A stretch of DNA of 64,000 nucleotides from Vallitalea okinawensis (GCF_002964605.1 NZ_PQDH01000007.1:1-64000), one strand, 5' to 3'; counted from the stretch's first letter, positions 52,040-61,624 are shown. A program made the numbers and translations. The notes: generated by a model not told the origin, from the letters alone.

Positions 52040-52537
52040 TCATTCTTCCCCCTCTGTGTTCTTAGGTACTGATTCATGACTGCTTTCAATATAATTGCTC
52101 AAGATACCTTTGATATCAGCAGCTTTTACTTTTCCATAAACATCACCATTAATCGACAAAACAGGTGCTAAACTACAAGCTCCGATACATCGCAACGTGT
52201 GAATTGAGAATTTTCCATCACTTGATACTTCTCCAACACCGATGCCTAACTCCTTTTTGAGCACTTCTAAAAGGTCTTCAGCACCATTGACATAACATGC
52301 GGTTCCCATGCATATGGATAAGTGATTTTCTCCTCTCGGTATCATGGTAAAGTAGGAATAAAATCTGACAACACCATAGACTTTTGATACTGGTAAATTC
52401 AATTTTTCTGCAATAAATTCTTGAACTTCTTTTGGTAAGTATCCAAAAATCTCTTGAGCTTTATGTAGAACAGTGATTAATGCTCCTTTTTTCTCAGGTA
52501 AGTCATTTATAAACGCCTCTAATTCATCGAAGCACAC
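52040..52537 (-). CDS. NuoE-like [2Fe-2S] subunit of formate dehydrogenase
   Basis: 165 residues. Thioredoxin-like [2Fe-2S] domain: GYLPKEVQEFIAEKLNLPVS, then SICMGTACYVNGA and TLRCIGACSLAPVLSINGD with the four Cys ligands. First gene of the formate dehydrogenase group. GTG start at 52537 after GAGGAGGG. Together with the next two genes it forms a NADH-linked trimeric formate dehydrogenase. Confidence 0.94.
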   Translation of the reverse strand: MCFDELEAFINDLPEKKGALITVLHKAQEIFGYLPKEVQEFIAEKLNLPVSKVYGVVRFYSYFTMIPRGENHLSICMGTACYVNGAEDLLEVLKKELGIGVGEVSSDGKFSIHTLRCIGACSLAPVLSINGDVYGKVKAADIKGILSNYIESSHESVPKNTEGEE

Positions 52538-52822
52538 TCAAATCCCTCCTCAGTTTTTATATAGAACTCAACGCACTAAAAGCATACTTAGTACAAATAT
52601 ATCTTTTACTTATCATAGAAATACCTATTTATTGGTTATGTGTTGTAATTATTTAGAGGAAATGTTTATCCAGTGAGGGGTCAGTTTAGAAAATTTTGAA
52701 TATTGATTAAGTACCAACATATTAGTGATAATAATAGTTAAAGAAATGATTTTGAAATGTTTAATCTATCTAATATTATACCAAAATTCACGTTAACATG
52801 CTATAGATAAAGATACAAGAAA
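52538..52822. other. intergenic region upstream of formate dehydrogenase genes
   Basis: About 285 AT-rich bases between the GTG of the NuoE gene and the repeated element. It must hold the formate dehydrogenase promoter (minus strand). I see no clear regulator site or riboswitch in it. Confidence 0.4.
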
Positions 52823-52899
52823 AGTGACTAACGCCACATCTCAAGTATGTGCAAGAAAGTATGGTACCTTGCGAGCAAAACGCAGTACTTTCTTACACT
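52823..52899 (-). repeat. repeated intergenic element, copy 2
   Basis: 77 bases with outer AGTG/CACT pairing. On the minus strand it begins AGTGTAAGAAAGTACTGCG and ends ATGTGGCGTTAGTCACT, the same ends as copy 1, with an extra hairpin in the middle (AAGAAAGTA / TACTTTCTT and ACAT / ATGT). Also placed just after a T-run of a terminator. Function unknown. Confidence 0.7.
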
Positions 52900-52901
52900 G
52901 T

Positions 52902-52945
52902 AAAAAAAGTCAGCTCTAAATACTATATAGTACTTATTACTGACT
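52902..52945 (-). terminator. terminator of metallo-hydrolase gene
   Basis: AGTCAG and CTGACT stem with inner AGTACTATATAGTA palindrome, then seven T on the minus strand. Confidence 0.7.
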
Positions 52946-52956
52946 TATTTGTTAGT

Positions 52957-53811
52957 TTATTTCTTTTTTAAAGCCTTATTAACATTAATAAAACAATTGA
53001 TATAAAAAACTTCATCTTCTGATGGTCGTCTATTCAATGTATCTTCAAAAATCGTTATTGATTTTTCAACAGATGTAGCTTCTCCTACTACTTCACCTGC
53101 TGTCCTTAAATGTTGCCACAATTCATCTATATCTTTTTTTCCGTAGACTTCTTCATGGGAAATAATATAATGATCTGCCTCAAACTCCTCTATCTCATCT
53201 ATCATTCTAAAGAGCTTTTCTTTTGTGTAGCCATATTCACCATTATACTTCCCTCCATAAATACAGTCACCTAAGAATATAACTTTCTCATCTGGAACAT
53301 AAATAATGGATGAATCCTCTGTATGATCACCACCAATATGTTTGAGTATGCAGGTTATTCCGCCTAAGTCAATTTCTATGCTATCTTTAAAGGTTATGTC
53401 CAAATCCCCTATAGTAAACAACTGTCTTTCAGGAATCTCTTTTTTCAAGCACTCCACCGTAAACTCAGTAAAGATTCCTTCTCTCACATATTGTTCTAAG
53501 GATTCATCATCCCATCTATACTCTTTAATCATTTCCATTCTTTTTGCAGTATGATGGTGAGCAACGGTAATTAAGTTCATTTCCTTTATTCCAAATATAT
53601 GATCCCAATGCCAGTGAGTTATCGCCAAATATTTTATTGGTGAAATCTTTAGTGTCCCTAATTCTGCTAAAAAATCTTTTGCATGGTTAGGGGAAGTGCC
53701 AGAATCAACTATCAAACTATACTTTTCCCCACAGATAAGTCCTAAAGCTGGTCTATCTGTTTCTGAACTTTGCGGCATATAAAAAACATTATTTGTTAAT
53801 TTCTTCAACAT
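52957..53811 (-). CDS. MBL-fold metallo-hydrolase
   Basis: 284 residues from ATG 53811 (MLKKLTNNVFYMPQSSE), which has GGGGG upstream; a longer frame to 53925 lacks a site. Metal motif THWHWDHIFG, then HIGGDHTEDSSIIYVPDEKV and FLGDCIYGG, as in beta-lactamase-fold hydrolases; C-terminal helical region unlike typical glyoxalase II. Substrate unknown. Followed by a terminator and the repeated element. Confidence 0.85.
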   Translation of the reverse strand: MLKKLTNNVFYMPQSSETDRPALGLICGEKYSLIVDSGTSPNHAKDFLAELGTLKISPIKYLAITHWHWDHIFGIKEMNLITVAHHHTAKRMEMIKEYRWDDESLEQYVREGIFTEFTVECLKKEIPERQLFTIGDLDITFKDSIEIDLGGITCILKHIGGDHTEDSSIIYVPDEKVIFLGDCIYGGKYNGEYGYTKEKLFRMIDEIEEFEADHYIISHEEVYGKKDIDELWQHLRTAGEVVGEATSVEKSITIFEDTLNRRPSEDEVFYINCFINVNKALKKK

Positions 53812-53970
53812 TAAAATTCCCCCATCTTCTTCGAATCCTTTCGATATATTCTCCCTTATCTCTGTTTCATTATATGCCATGTTCTTTGCCAGCATTATGT
53901 CAGTGTTCACAATAATAATAAACATTGTATAAAAGATCTCATATGTTTGAGATCAATTTTTCTAGATCAT

Positions 53971-55437
53971 CTATATAGCACTAAGGCCTTTAAAATACTC
54001 TGCGATAACATCACTATCACTAAAATAGATGATATCATCTTTAATTATCTGATAATTTTCATGACCTTTACCTGCAATAATAACGGAATCTCCAGTATTT
54101 GCTTTATCCAACGCCTTTAAAATCGCATATTTCCTATCTATTAACTTCTCGTAACAACACTGTGTTTTTATAATACCATCTTCTACATCTTCAATAATCT
54201 TTAATGGATCTTCATTTCTCGGATTATCAGAGGTTATAATACAAAAATCTGAATAGTTACCGGCAATTTCACCCATAATAGATCTCTTACTTCTATCTCG
54301 ATTCCCTCCACACCCAAAAACTGTTATAATCTTCCCTTTTGAAATCTCTTTGATCGAAGATAAGATATTTTTTAATCCATCAGGAGAATGGGCATAATCA
54401 ACGACTGTCAGTATATTTTGGTCATTTGGAACTACTTGAAACCTGCCAGGAATATTCTTAATCTTAGCGATTCCTTCTATGATCTCATCTAAAGTAAATC
54501 CTAACAAAGAACAGCTTGCTATTGCCGCAAGAGCATTATAGACGCTAAACTTTCCTGGGATATTAATGGAGACATCGGTTATGATTTCATTATGGCATAG
54601 AGTAAAACTTACTACCTCATTAGAGCACTTGATACTGGAAGCTCTAAAATCAGCCTCCCCCTCTATACCGTAAGTTATTATAGGACAAGAGGTATTTTTT
54701 CCCATCTCTTTACCAACCCTATCGTCAATATTCACTACCGCTTGCTTGCACATTTGAAATAATTTAATTTTTGCCTGTTTATAGTTTTCCATAGTACCGT
54801 GGTCTTCAAGATGGTCTCTAGTAAGATTTGTGAACACGCCTATATCATAATCGCAGCCATATACTCTATCCTGAGAAAGTGCTGCTGAAGTGACCTCCAT
54901 AACCGAATGGGTTACACCTTTATCAATCATTTCTGCAAAAGATTCTTGTAACTCAATAGCATCTGGAGTCGTTGGGTTCAGCTTTACTGTATCCAATTTT
55001 GTATGATTAATGGTATTTTCTATGGTACTGATGATTCCTGTTTGAATGCCTAGACTTTGAAGAATAGCTGAAATGAAATAAGTTACACTGGTCTTTCCAT
55101 TAGTACCCGTAATCCCTATTAACTTAAGCTTTTTAGAGGGTTCCTTGTAATAGTTATTGGCTATAATAGCCATGGCTCTCCTTGAATTCTTAACCTTAAT
55201 CACAGTAACATTCTTAGGTATATCATCTAACTCTCTCTCTGTCACTAATGCAATTGCGCCATTCTTAATAGCTTCTAAAATATAGTCATGCCTATCAACA
55301 TTTTTATTTTTAACCGCTATAAAAAGTGAATTCTTTTGCATACGTCTTGAATCCCAGCAAATGTGTTGAATCTCTCTATTGACATCTCCATAAATTGTAT
55401 CAAAACTTAAATCCTTTAATAAATCAAAAATCCTCAC
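53971..55437 (-). CDS. murE: UDP-N-acetylmuramyl-tripeptide synthetase
   Basis: 488 residues. Mur ligase ATP site ITGTNGKTSVT (GTNGKT 111-116), carbamylated lysine region, and the amino-acid selecting motif TSDNPRNEDP: DNPR is specific for meso-diaminopimelate. Adds m-DAP to the peptidoglycan precursor. Stand-alone here, away from the usual murein cluster, which makes a second, specialised copy (for example for spore cortex) possible. GTG start at 55437 with AGGAGG. Confidence 0.93.
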   Translation of the reverse strand: MRIFDLLKDLSFDTIYGDVNREIQHICWDSRRMQKNSLFIAVKNKNVDRHDYILEAIKNGAIALVTERELDDIPKNVTVIKVKNSRRAMAIIANNYYKEPSKKLKLIGITGTNGKTSVTYFISAILQSLGIQTGIISTIENTINHTKLDTVKLNPTTPDAIELQESFAEMIDKGVTHSVMEVTSAALSQDRVYGCDYDIGVFTNLTRDHLEDHGTMENYKQAKIKLFQMCKQAVVNIDDRVGKEMGKNTSCPIITYGIEGEADFRASSIKCSNEVVSFTLCHNEIITDVSINIPGKFSVYNALAAIASCSLLGFTLDEIIEGIAKIKNIPGRFQVVPNDQNILTVVDYAHSPDGLKNILSSIKEISKGKIITVFGCGGNRDRSKRSIMGEIAGNYSDFCIITSDNPRNEDPLKIIEDVEDGIIKTQCCYEKLIDRKYAILKALDKANTGDSVIIAGKGHENYQIIKDDIIYFSDSDVIAEYFKGLSAI

Positions 55438-55503
55438 AATAGACCTCCTATTATTGAACTCCCTTTCTGTTGTATATCAATTATATCATTACTTTTTACC
55501 ATT

Positions 55504-55548
55504 TTTATTGCATAACATGTTTACTATCTTGCATAAACTGCTATAATA
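55504..55548 (+). promoter_or_regulatory. direct repeats and promoter of AraC gene
   Basis: TTGCATAACATG (55508-55519) and TTGCATAAACTG (55529-55540), 21 bases apart, followed at once by TATAAT (55542-55547). Such spaced repeats are typical AraC binding sites overlapping a promoter. A near copy lies at 61657-61689. Confidence 0.6.
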
Positions 55549-55578
55549 TTTTTAAAGGATTATAAGGAGGTCATGGTC

Positions 55579-56460
55579 ATGCATGAGATAGAATCAAGAG
55601 ATGATAACATAAGAAGAGGTTATTTAAATGAAGGTTTTCTTTTTTTCCATCTAAAGGATAAACATACTGATGAGTTCCAACTCCATTATCATGATTTCAA
55701 TAAGATTCTTGTTTTCTTATCAGGAGATGTAACATACCTCATCGAAGGTAAATTCTATAAACTTAAACCTTGGGATATCGTTTTTGTTAGTAATAACGAA
55801 GTCCATAAGCCTATTATCAACCCAGATAAATCCTATGAACGTATCATCATATGGATTAATTCAGATTATCTTCATGAAGATAAAAATGAGGCATCCAATC
55901 TACTAGACTGTTTTCAATTAGCAGCAAAAGATAAAATGAATTTACTAAGGCTAGGTACTGAAGATAATACCATCATAAGACAACTCCTATGTGCATTAGA
56001 AGAAGCTACGAAAGATAGCGCTTTTGGAAGTTATACTTTAAAGAAATCTTTATTTCTTCAAACCATGGTATACTTGAATAGATTATATATTGGAGCTGAT
56101 ATCAATAATGTAAAAATGGATATCAAATACGACCAGCGAATAGCAAGTGTTCTAGAATATATCAATCATAATTTGGATAATGATTTATCTATTGATGTAC
56201 TTGCATCACAAGCCTTTTTAAATAAATACTATCTGATGCATCTCTTCAAAGATCAAACAGGTTATACTATTCATCACTATATTGTTAAAAAGCGTCTAAT
56301 CCAGGCAGTCAATCTCATCAAACAAGGTCATGCATTTGGTTATGTGTGTGATTCAAGTGGCTTTAGAGATTACTCTAGTTTCGTTAGAGCCTTTAAAAAG
56401 GAATTTGGTATGTCGCCTAAAAATTATTATAAGGCTTTTCTAAAAAAAGATGTTGAGTAA
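55579..56460 (+). CDS. AraC-family transcriptional regulator
   Basis: 293 residues. N-terminal cupin-like sensor (HYHDFNKILVFLSGDVTYLI, LKPWDIVFVSNNEVHKP) and C-terminal two-helix-turn-helix AraC domain (about 200-290: SIDVLASQAFLNKYYLMHLF, RDYSSFVRAFKKEFGMSPKN). ATG at 55579 has AAGGAGG at 8 bases; another ATG at 55573 is too close. Likely binds the TTGCATAA repeats before its own gene and at 61.66 kb. Sugar-like effector expected from the cupin. Confidence 0.92.
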   Translation: MHEIESRDDNIRRGYLNEGFLFFHLKDKHTDEFQLHYHDFNKILVFLSGDVTYLIEGKFYKLKPWDIVFVSNNEVHKPIINPDKSYERIIIWINSDYLHEDKNEASNLLDCFQLAAKDKMNLLRLGTEDNTIIRQLLCALEEATKDSAFGSYTLKKSLFLQTMVYLNRLYIGADINNVKMDIKYDQRIASVLEYINHNLDNDLSIDVLASQAFLNKYYLMHLFKDQTGYTIHHYIVKKRLIQAVNLIKQGHAFGYVCDSSGFRDYSSFVRAFKKEFGMSPKNYYKAFLKKDVE

Positions 56461-56465
56461 AAAAA

Positions 56466-56501
56466 ACACGTATAAGGAATTAAACTCTCCTTTTTACGTG
56501 T
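56466..56501 (+). terminator. terminator of AraC gene
   Basis: ACACGTATAAGGA with TCCTTTTTACGTGT: 13-bp stem with internal mismatch, T-rich downstream. Confidence 0.75.
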
Positions 56502-56521
56502 CTTTTACAATGCGTTTAAGC

Positions 56522-56716
56522 TTATTTTTCTTCTTCAACAACAGTTGTAACGACTACTTTTCCATACTCATCCAATAAGGGTGTGATGCCACCTGCATAT
56601 CCTGTAGAGTGAAACAGGTAATTGACACCTGTTTTTGTGTCCTGAATAATCTGTGTGGTTTGAACTGATCCTTCACCTTTAATGATTTTGAATCGCTTAC
56701 TCTTGTTGCCAAACAT
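56522..56716 (-). CDS. DUF6440 family protein
   Basis: 64 residues. Matches the small DUF6440 pattern: KRFKIIKGEGSVQTTQIIQD, TGVNYLFHSTGYAGGITPLL, then a short acidic end. Function unknown; such proteins are common in Firmicutes, sometimes near mobile genes. ATG at 56716 with GAAGGGGG. Stands alone, convergent with the AraC gene. Confidence 0.8.
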   Translation of the reverse strand: MFGNKSKRFKIIKGEGSVQTTQIIQDTKTGVNYLFHSTGYAGGITPLLDEYGKVVVTTVVEEEK

Positions 56717-56840
56717 AATATTCCCCCTTCTTCATCTACAGAAATAAATTTAGAATATACATCCTCGCTTATTACTGGATATATTTTCCTATATATTCAT
56801 TATAGCTTTATTAGGAGGTTAACGCAACAAAGTATTAAGA

Positions 56841-57056
56841 TTATTCCTCATGGTATTCAACAATTAGACCTTTAATCTTTTCCCCACATCTTCTTCCTTT
56901 GCATCCACCTGAGCCGGATCCAACTTTTCTATTAACTTCTTCAACAGATGTAGCACCCTCTCTTATTGCTTTCTTAATGGTAGCTCGAGTTATACCTTTG
57001 CATAGACAAACTTTAGTTAATTTATCCAAAACTTCTTGATTTAAATTTTCATTCAT
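56841..57056 (-). CDS. BFD-like [2Fe-2S] protein
   Basis: 71 residues. CLC (C-x-C) and later GGCKGRRCG (C-x4-C) cysteines in a helical fold: KLTKVCLCKGITRATIKKAI, EGATSVEEVNRKVGSGSGGC. That is the bacterioferritin-associated ferredoxin (BFD) / NifU-like [2Fe-2S] module. Probably electron transfer for iron mobilisation. ATG at 57056. Confidence 0.85.
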   Translation of the reverse strand: MNENLNQEVLDKLTKVCLCKGITRATIKKAIREGATSVEEVNRKVGSGSGGCKGRRCGEKIKGLIVEYHEE

Positions 57057-57321
57057 ATTGGTATCCTTCTTTCTTTATTCATTGATATAAACGCATACAC
57101 GTTAAGTCAATATAAGCTTTTTATTTGATAATATATGTTATATAATAATCATTATCTTATATAATTATTATATCGATTATTTGCTCGTAAAGCAAATCTT
57201 TTTTATATCTAAGAATTTGTAATATATCCAAATGATGTTATAATAGATTGTATAGTGCATCTTATTACTCTTCATTACATCCAGTCTATCATCCAATCTC
57301 ATATTGCAAGGAGGAATGAAA

Positions 57322-58695
57322 TTGTTTAATACGAAACAATACTTATCAGAACTATCTAAGTATATGGAACTGAAAGTTCAAGAAAACAAAAATATGAACA
57401 TAACTCTTATCAATGGCACAGTGGTAACAAATACTACGTCCACTACAGGTGGAGTTAGTGCTCGAGCTTATGAAAATGGCTCATGGGGCTTCTCATCCAG
57501 CTCTCATCTGGATGATTCTAGTATTCGATATGTTCTTCAAACAGCTAAGGCCAATGCTGAATTCCTTGATCAAAGACTGCGTAAGAATAGACCCTTTTTC
57601 AAACCTAATGACTTCTCCTTTAGCAAAAGTTTTGTAACAACTAAGCCGAGACTTACTCAAAAACAAATATTAGATTACTTAAATGAACTGGATGCATACA
57701 TATTAATGAAATATCCCAACCTCATTGAAAGATCTATTGGCCTTCGCTGCCTTGATATGGATAAAAGTTTATTGACTTCACATGGTAATACTTTAGATTC
57801 TTTATTATGTAGAAGTATCATATTTATTAGCATGACAGTTGATGATGGTAATGATCCTATTAGTTTGTACCAAATCTATGGAGGCAGGGGGCAATTTGAA
57901 GATAACTTTATAACACCAGAAGAACTTTTCCCTAAAATTGATATACTCTATGACGAACTTATTCAAAAATCTAAAGGTGTCTATGCTTCAGCAGGTTTGA
58001 AAGAGTGTATTTTAGATTCAGATTTAGCTGGTATACTAGCACATGAAGCTATCGGTCATACAGTGGAGGCAGACCTAGTATTGGCTGGCTCTGTGGCAGG
58101 TCCCAATATAAATAAAGAAGTGGCTAGCCCACTTATAACATTAAAAGACTTTGCTTATGAGTACAATGGCGAGACTTGCCCTATACCCATTTACATAGAT
58201 GATGAAGGTACCAAGACTTCCGATGTTACCATCATTGACCAAGGTATCTTAAAGAATTTCATGCATAGCAAAGAAAGTGCTTTGCATTTTGGTGTAGAAC
58301 CCCAGGGCAATGGTCGGGCTTATGAATATTCAGATGAACCTTTAATCCGTATGAGGAATACGGCTATCTTACCTGGTACAAGTAAATTGGAAGATATGAT
58401 TGCATCAGTAGAAGATGGGTATTATTTAACTCGAACAAACAATGGTCAAGCAGATAGTACCAGTGAATTTATGTTTGGCATTACGATGGGCTATGAAATC
58501 AAAAAGGGGAAAATAACAAGAGCTATCAAAGATACGACTATATCCGGTATTGCTTTTGACGTCCTCCAGTCAGTAACCATGGTAAGTGATGAGATGTCAT
58601 GGTCATGTGCAGGTATGTGTGGTAAGAAACAACCTATCCCTGTAGGTATGGGTGGTCCTGCTATTAAATGTAACTTAAAGATAGGGGGTAGATAA
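57322..58695 (+). CDS. tldD: TldD metalloprotease subunit
   Basis: 457 residues from a TTG at 57322, which has AAGGAGG 7 bases upstream; the ATG at 57316 is too close. TldD/PmbA fold with the zinc motif HEAIGH (HExxxH, around residue 240) and VEADLVL. Partner of TldE (58697-59983) in a heterodimeric protease that cleaves unfolded peptides and matures modified peptides (microcins, PQQ-like). No precursor peptide gene is visible beside it. Confidence 0.95.
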   Translation: MFNTKQYLSELSKYMELKVQENKNMNITLINGTVVTNTTSTTGGVSARAYENGSWGFSSSSHLDDSSIRYVLQTAKANAEFLDQRLRKNRPFFKPNDFSFSKSFVTTKPRLTQKQILDYLNELDAYILMKYPNLIERSIGLRCLDMDKSLLTSHGNTLDSLLCRSIIFISMTVDDGNDPISLYQIYGGRGQFEDNFITPEELFPKIDILYDELIQKSKGVYASAGLKECILDSDLAGILAHEAIGHTVEADLVLAGSVAGPNINKEVASPLITLKDFAYEYNGETCPIPIYIDDEGTKTSDVTIIDQGILKNFMHSKESALHFGVEPQGNGRAYEYSDEPLIRMRNTAILPGTSKLEDMIASVEDGYYLTRTNNGQADSTSEFMFGITMGYEIKKGKITRAIKDTTISGIAFDVLQSVTMVSDEMSWSCAGMCGKKQPIPVGMGGPAIKCNLKIGGR

Positions 58696-58696
58696 T

Positions 58697-59983
58697 ATGA
58701 TGGATAATCTTTTGAAATATAGTTTAGACGAAGCCCTTAAACAAGGAGCTGATCATGCAGAATGCACCTTAACTAAAAAAACAAAGTGGGAGCTCAATGT
58801 ATCTGGTAAAGAGATTACACTTCTTAGAACTACCGATGGGCGCCAATTAACAATTAAAGCTATTAAGGAGCAGAAAAAAGGCAGTATCTCAACAGATAAG
58901 TTAGACAACGAGCATATTAAAAAAGTTATCAGTCAAGTGATAAGTAACTGCGAAAGTTCAAAAGCTGATGACTGTTATGCAATCGCACCAATGGAAAAGG
59001 CAAGTTTTATCGGTCATGCACTTGAGCCTGATAAAGAAGGTATGTATGTTCTCCTTAACAATTACTTGAAGGATGTCAAAGAAAAGTACCCCCTTATCCA
59101 AATGGAGCCCTGTATATGGACACATATCTCGGAAGAAAAACAATATGCCAATTCTAACGGTGCTGAATTGTACTCTAAAGATGGTACTTATGAATTTATG
59201 GCTGCTATGTCTGCTGTTGATGGAGAGGAAACCTCTTCCTTTAACTTCACAGGTTTCCTTCGTAATAACGTAGATCAAGGTATTCTTGACTGTGGTTCTT
59301 TAGATAGCATTCTAGGAGAACTACAGGGGCAAATTCATACTCAATCTCTTGGTGATAAATTTACTGGTACAGTTATTTTAACGCCTGATGTTCTACAATC
59401 CATTATAGGGATGTATGTTAACAATTTCTTAACGGATGGGAATCTTATATCTGGTGCCAGCCCTTTTAAAGATAAATTAGACCAACAAGTGGCTAGCGAG
59501 CACCTCACCTTCATGTCCAATCCTCTTGGACCTGAACTCTCATGCGGTTATCATATGACTAACGATGGTTTCATCGCTGAGAATCAAAAGATTATAGAAA
59601 AGGGTATTCTTAAATCTTACCTATTAACGCTTGAGGGCTCCAATAAAACTAAATTACCTCGTGGGAAAAATCACGGTGATGCCTTTGTTATTCAGGAAGG
59701 TCACTATACAAAAGAGGATCTTATTAGCTCTACTGATCGTGGTATTCTCCTTGGAAGGTTTTCAGGTGGAAAGCCTGGCAGTAATGGTGATTTTTCAGGT
59801 GTTGCAAAAAATAGCTATTACATTGAAAAGGGGGAAATTAAATATCCTCTAAGTGAAGTCATGATATCTGGTAATCTTATTGAGATGTTCAAAAACATTA
59901 ACGGTATTTCTAAAGAGAGGATTGACTTCGGTAATGCTCTTATGCCTTGGATTTCATGTTCTGGAATAACCATCTCTGGATAA
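58697..59983 (+). CDS. tldE: TldE (PmbA) protease subunit
   Basis: 428 residues. Same fold as TldD but without the HExxxH site, as expected; conserved GNHGDAFVIQEGHYTKED region and FSGGKPGSNGDFSGVAKNSY near the end. ATG at 58697, directly after the TldD stop, with GGGGGT. Forms the active heterodimer with TldD. A terminator follows at 59998-60026. Confidence 0.94.
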   Translation: MMDNLLKYSLDEALKQGADHAECTLTKKTKWELNVSGKEITLLRTTDGRQLTIKAIKEQKKGSISTDKLDNEHIKKVISQVISNCESSKADDCYAIAPMEKASFIGHALEPDKEGMYVLLNNYLKDVKEKYPLIQMEPCIWTHISEEKQYANSNGAELYSKDGTYEFMAAMSAVDGEETSSFNFTGFLRNNVDQGILDCGSLDSILGELQGQIHTQSLGDKFTGTVILTPDVLQSIIGMYVNNFLTDGNLISGASPFKDKLDQQVASEHLTFMSNPLGPELSCGYHMTNDGFIAENQKIIEKGILKSYLLTLEGSNKTKLPRGKNHGDAFVIQEGHYTKEDLISSTDRGILLGRFSGGKPGSNGDFSGVAKNSYYIEKGEIKYPLSEVMISGNLIEMFKNINGISKERIDFGNALMPWISCSGITISG

Positions 59984-59997
59984 GTACTGACATTAAT

Positions 59998-60026
59998 AAA
60001 GCTTACTTCATCTCGAAGTAAGCTTT
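59998..60026 (+). terminator. terminator of tldDE
   Basis: AAAGCTTACTTC / GAAGTAAGCTTT, 12-bp stem with a 5-base loop; weak T-run on plus. Probably also ends the convergent gene at 60047. Confidence 0.75.
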
Positions 60027-60046
60027 AATCCGTCTTAAAGTTCTTT

Positions 60047-60241
60047 TCATCCACCCATGAACATAATAACTATACCAACAATTATACCGATGACACCACC
60101 TAATCGTGTCATAAAAATATTCATGTCACTGGGCTCTGCATTTCTGTATTTCCAGCGCTCCCCAAACATAGCCATCTCTTCAGGTATTGCAATATTTAGA
60201 ATACTTATTATGATAACAACAATTCCAAATAATACGTTCAT
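60047..60241 (-). CDS. DUF6199-like small membrane protein
   Basis: 64 residues. N-terminal hydrophobic segment (VLFGIVVIIISILNIAI), a middle PEEMAMFGERWKYRNAEPSD and a second segment (GGVIGIIVGIVIMFMGG). The GERWKYRNAEPSD core resembles DUF6199 proteins. Function unknown. ATG at 60241 after GAGGGGA. Convergent with tldE. Confidence 0.7.
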   Translation of the reverse strand: MNVLFGIVVIIISILNIAIPEEMAMFGERWKYRNAEPSDMNIFMTRLGGVIGIIVGIVIMFMGG

Positions 60242-60336
60242 TTAATCCCCTCATCTCCCTGATAGCTTCTTTTTTTACTCATTGTACATTTCTATCAAAA
60301 ATAATACAATAGGATTCATGAACTTTAATCAAATTT

Positions 60337-61422
60337 TCATTTTCTTGTAATATACCCTTCTGAAGTTAAGAGCTCAGCAATTAAGACTGCCCCTCCAGCC
60401 GCACCTCTTAATGTGTTGTGTGATAAGCATACAAATTTATAATCATATAAATTGTCTTCTCTAAAGCGTCCTACTGTTACCCCCATACCGTTTTCATAGT
60501 CACGGTCTATTCTGGTTTGTGGGCGATCAGCTTCCATCATATACTTCATGAATTGCTTTGGAGCTGTTGGAAGTTCAAGCTCTTGTGCTCTTCCTTGATA
60601 ATTATTAATGCGTTCGATTACTTTATTTATTTCTGGCTTTTCTTCAAACTTTATAGATACAGCTGCTAGATGTCCGTCTGCCGCTGGGACCCGGATACAT
60701 TGAGCGGAGATTACAGGTTCAACGGCTGATTGAATTTTATCTCCCTCAATCTTGCCCCAAATTTTCATAGGTTCTTTTTCGCTTTTTTCTTCCTCACCAC
60801 CAATGTAAGGGATAATATTATCTACCATATCCGGCCAACTGTCAAAAGTTTTTCCTGCACCTGATATAGCTTGATAAGTGCATACATTCACTTCTTTTGG
60901 CTGATAATCCATTAATGCCTGAATAACTGGTACATAACTTTGAATAGAGCAATTCGGCTTAACAGCAATGAAACCTCTGTCTGTTCCTAATCTCTTTCTT
61001 TGGACATCAATAATTGCGATGTGTTCATTATTGATTTCAGGTATAACCATTGGAACATCCTCAGTCCACCTGTGAGCGGAGTTATTAGACACAACTGGAA
61101 CATCCGCTTTGGCATAAGCTTCTTCCAACTGACGAATAGCAGCCTTATCCATATCCACAGCACAAAAGATGAAATCGACTACCTGACTGATGTTTTCAAC
61201 ATCTGCCCCATCCATAACCTTCATATCTTTTATGCGTTCAGGTATCTCTATTGATTGAGCCCATCGCCCATCCACTGCTTCATGATAGGGTTTCCCAGCT
61301 GAACGTGGACTAGCTGCTAAACATACTATTTCAAACCAAGGATGCTCATGTAATAGTGTAATAAACTTTTGACCTACCATACCAGTTGCACCTACGATAC
61401 CAACACGTAATTTATTCTCCAT
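60337..61422 (-). CDS. asd: aspartate-semialdehyde dehydrogenase, archaeal/fungal type
   Basis: 361 residues. NADP site GIVGATGMVGQKFI, active Cys in AVKPNCSIQSYVPV and the His-containing PAADGHLAAVSIKF. The length and motifs fit the longer archaeal/fungal Asd form rather than the common bacterial one. Makes aspartate semialdehyde for lysine/DAP, threonine and methionine. ATG at 61422 with AAGGTGAG. A long upstream region contains copies of the AraC repeats. Confidence 0.9.
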   Translation of the reverse strand: MENKLRVGIVGATGMVGQKFITLLHEHPWFEIVCLAASPRSAGKPYHEAVDGRWAQSIEIPERIKDMKVMDGADVENISQVVDFIFCAVDMDKAAIRQLEEAYAKADVPVVSNNSAHRWTEDVPMVIPEINNEHIAIIDVQRKRLGTDRGFIAVKPNCSIQSYVPVIQALMDYQPKEVNVCTYQAISGAGKTFDSWPDMVDNIIPYIGGEEEKSEKEPMKIWGKIEGDKIQSAVEPVISAQCIRVPAADGHLAAVSIKFEEKPEINKVIERINNYQGRAQELELPTAPKQFMKYMMEADRPQTRIDRDYENGMGVTVGRFREDNLYDYKFVCLSHNTLRGAAGGAVLIAELLTSEGYITRK

Positions 61423-61624
61423 CTTTCCAATCTCACCTTTCCATGTCTTTATACGAAAGAATTATATAAGTAGTTGTCTGTCCTCGTATTACATACATCT
61501 GTCTTTGTATTGTGGGTAATTTTATCATGAATATTATAATAAATCAAGTTTTTTTGAAAATTATTTTAAATGTATTTATAGGAACTCAGATTAAGGGTTC
61601 TATGAAGCAGAGACCATGACTTAT

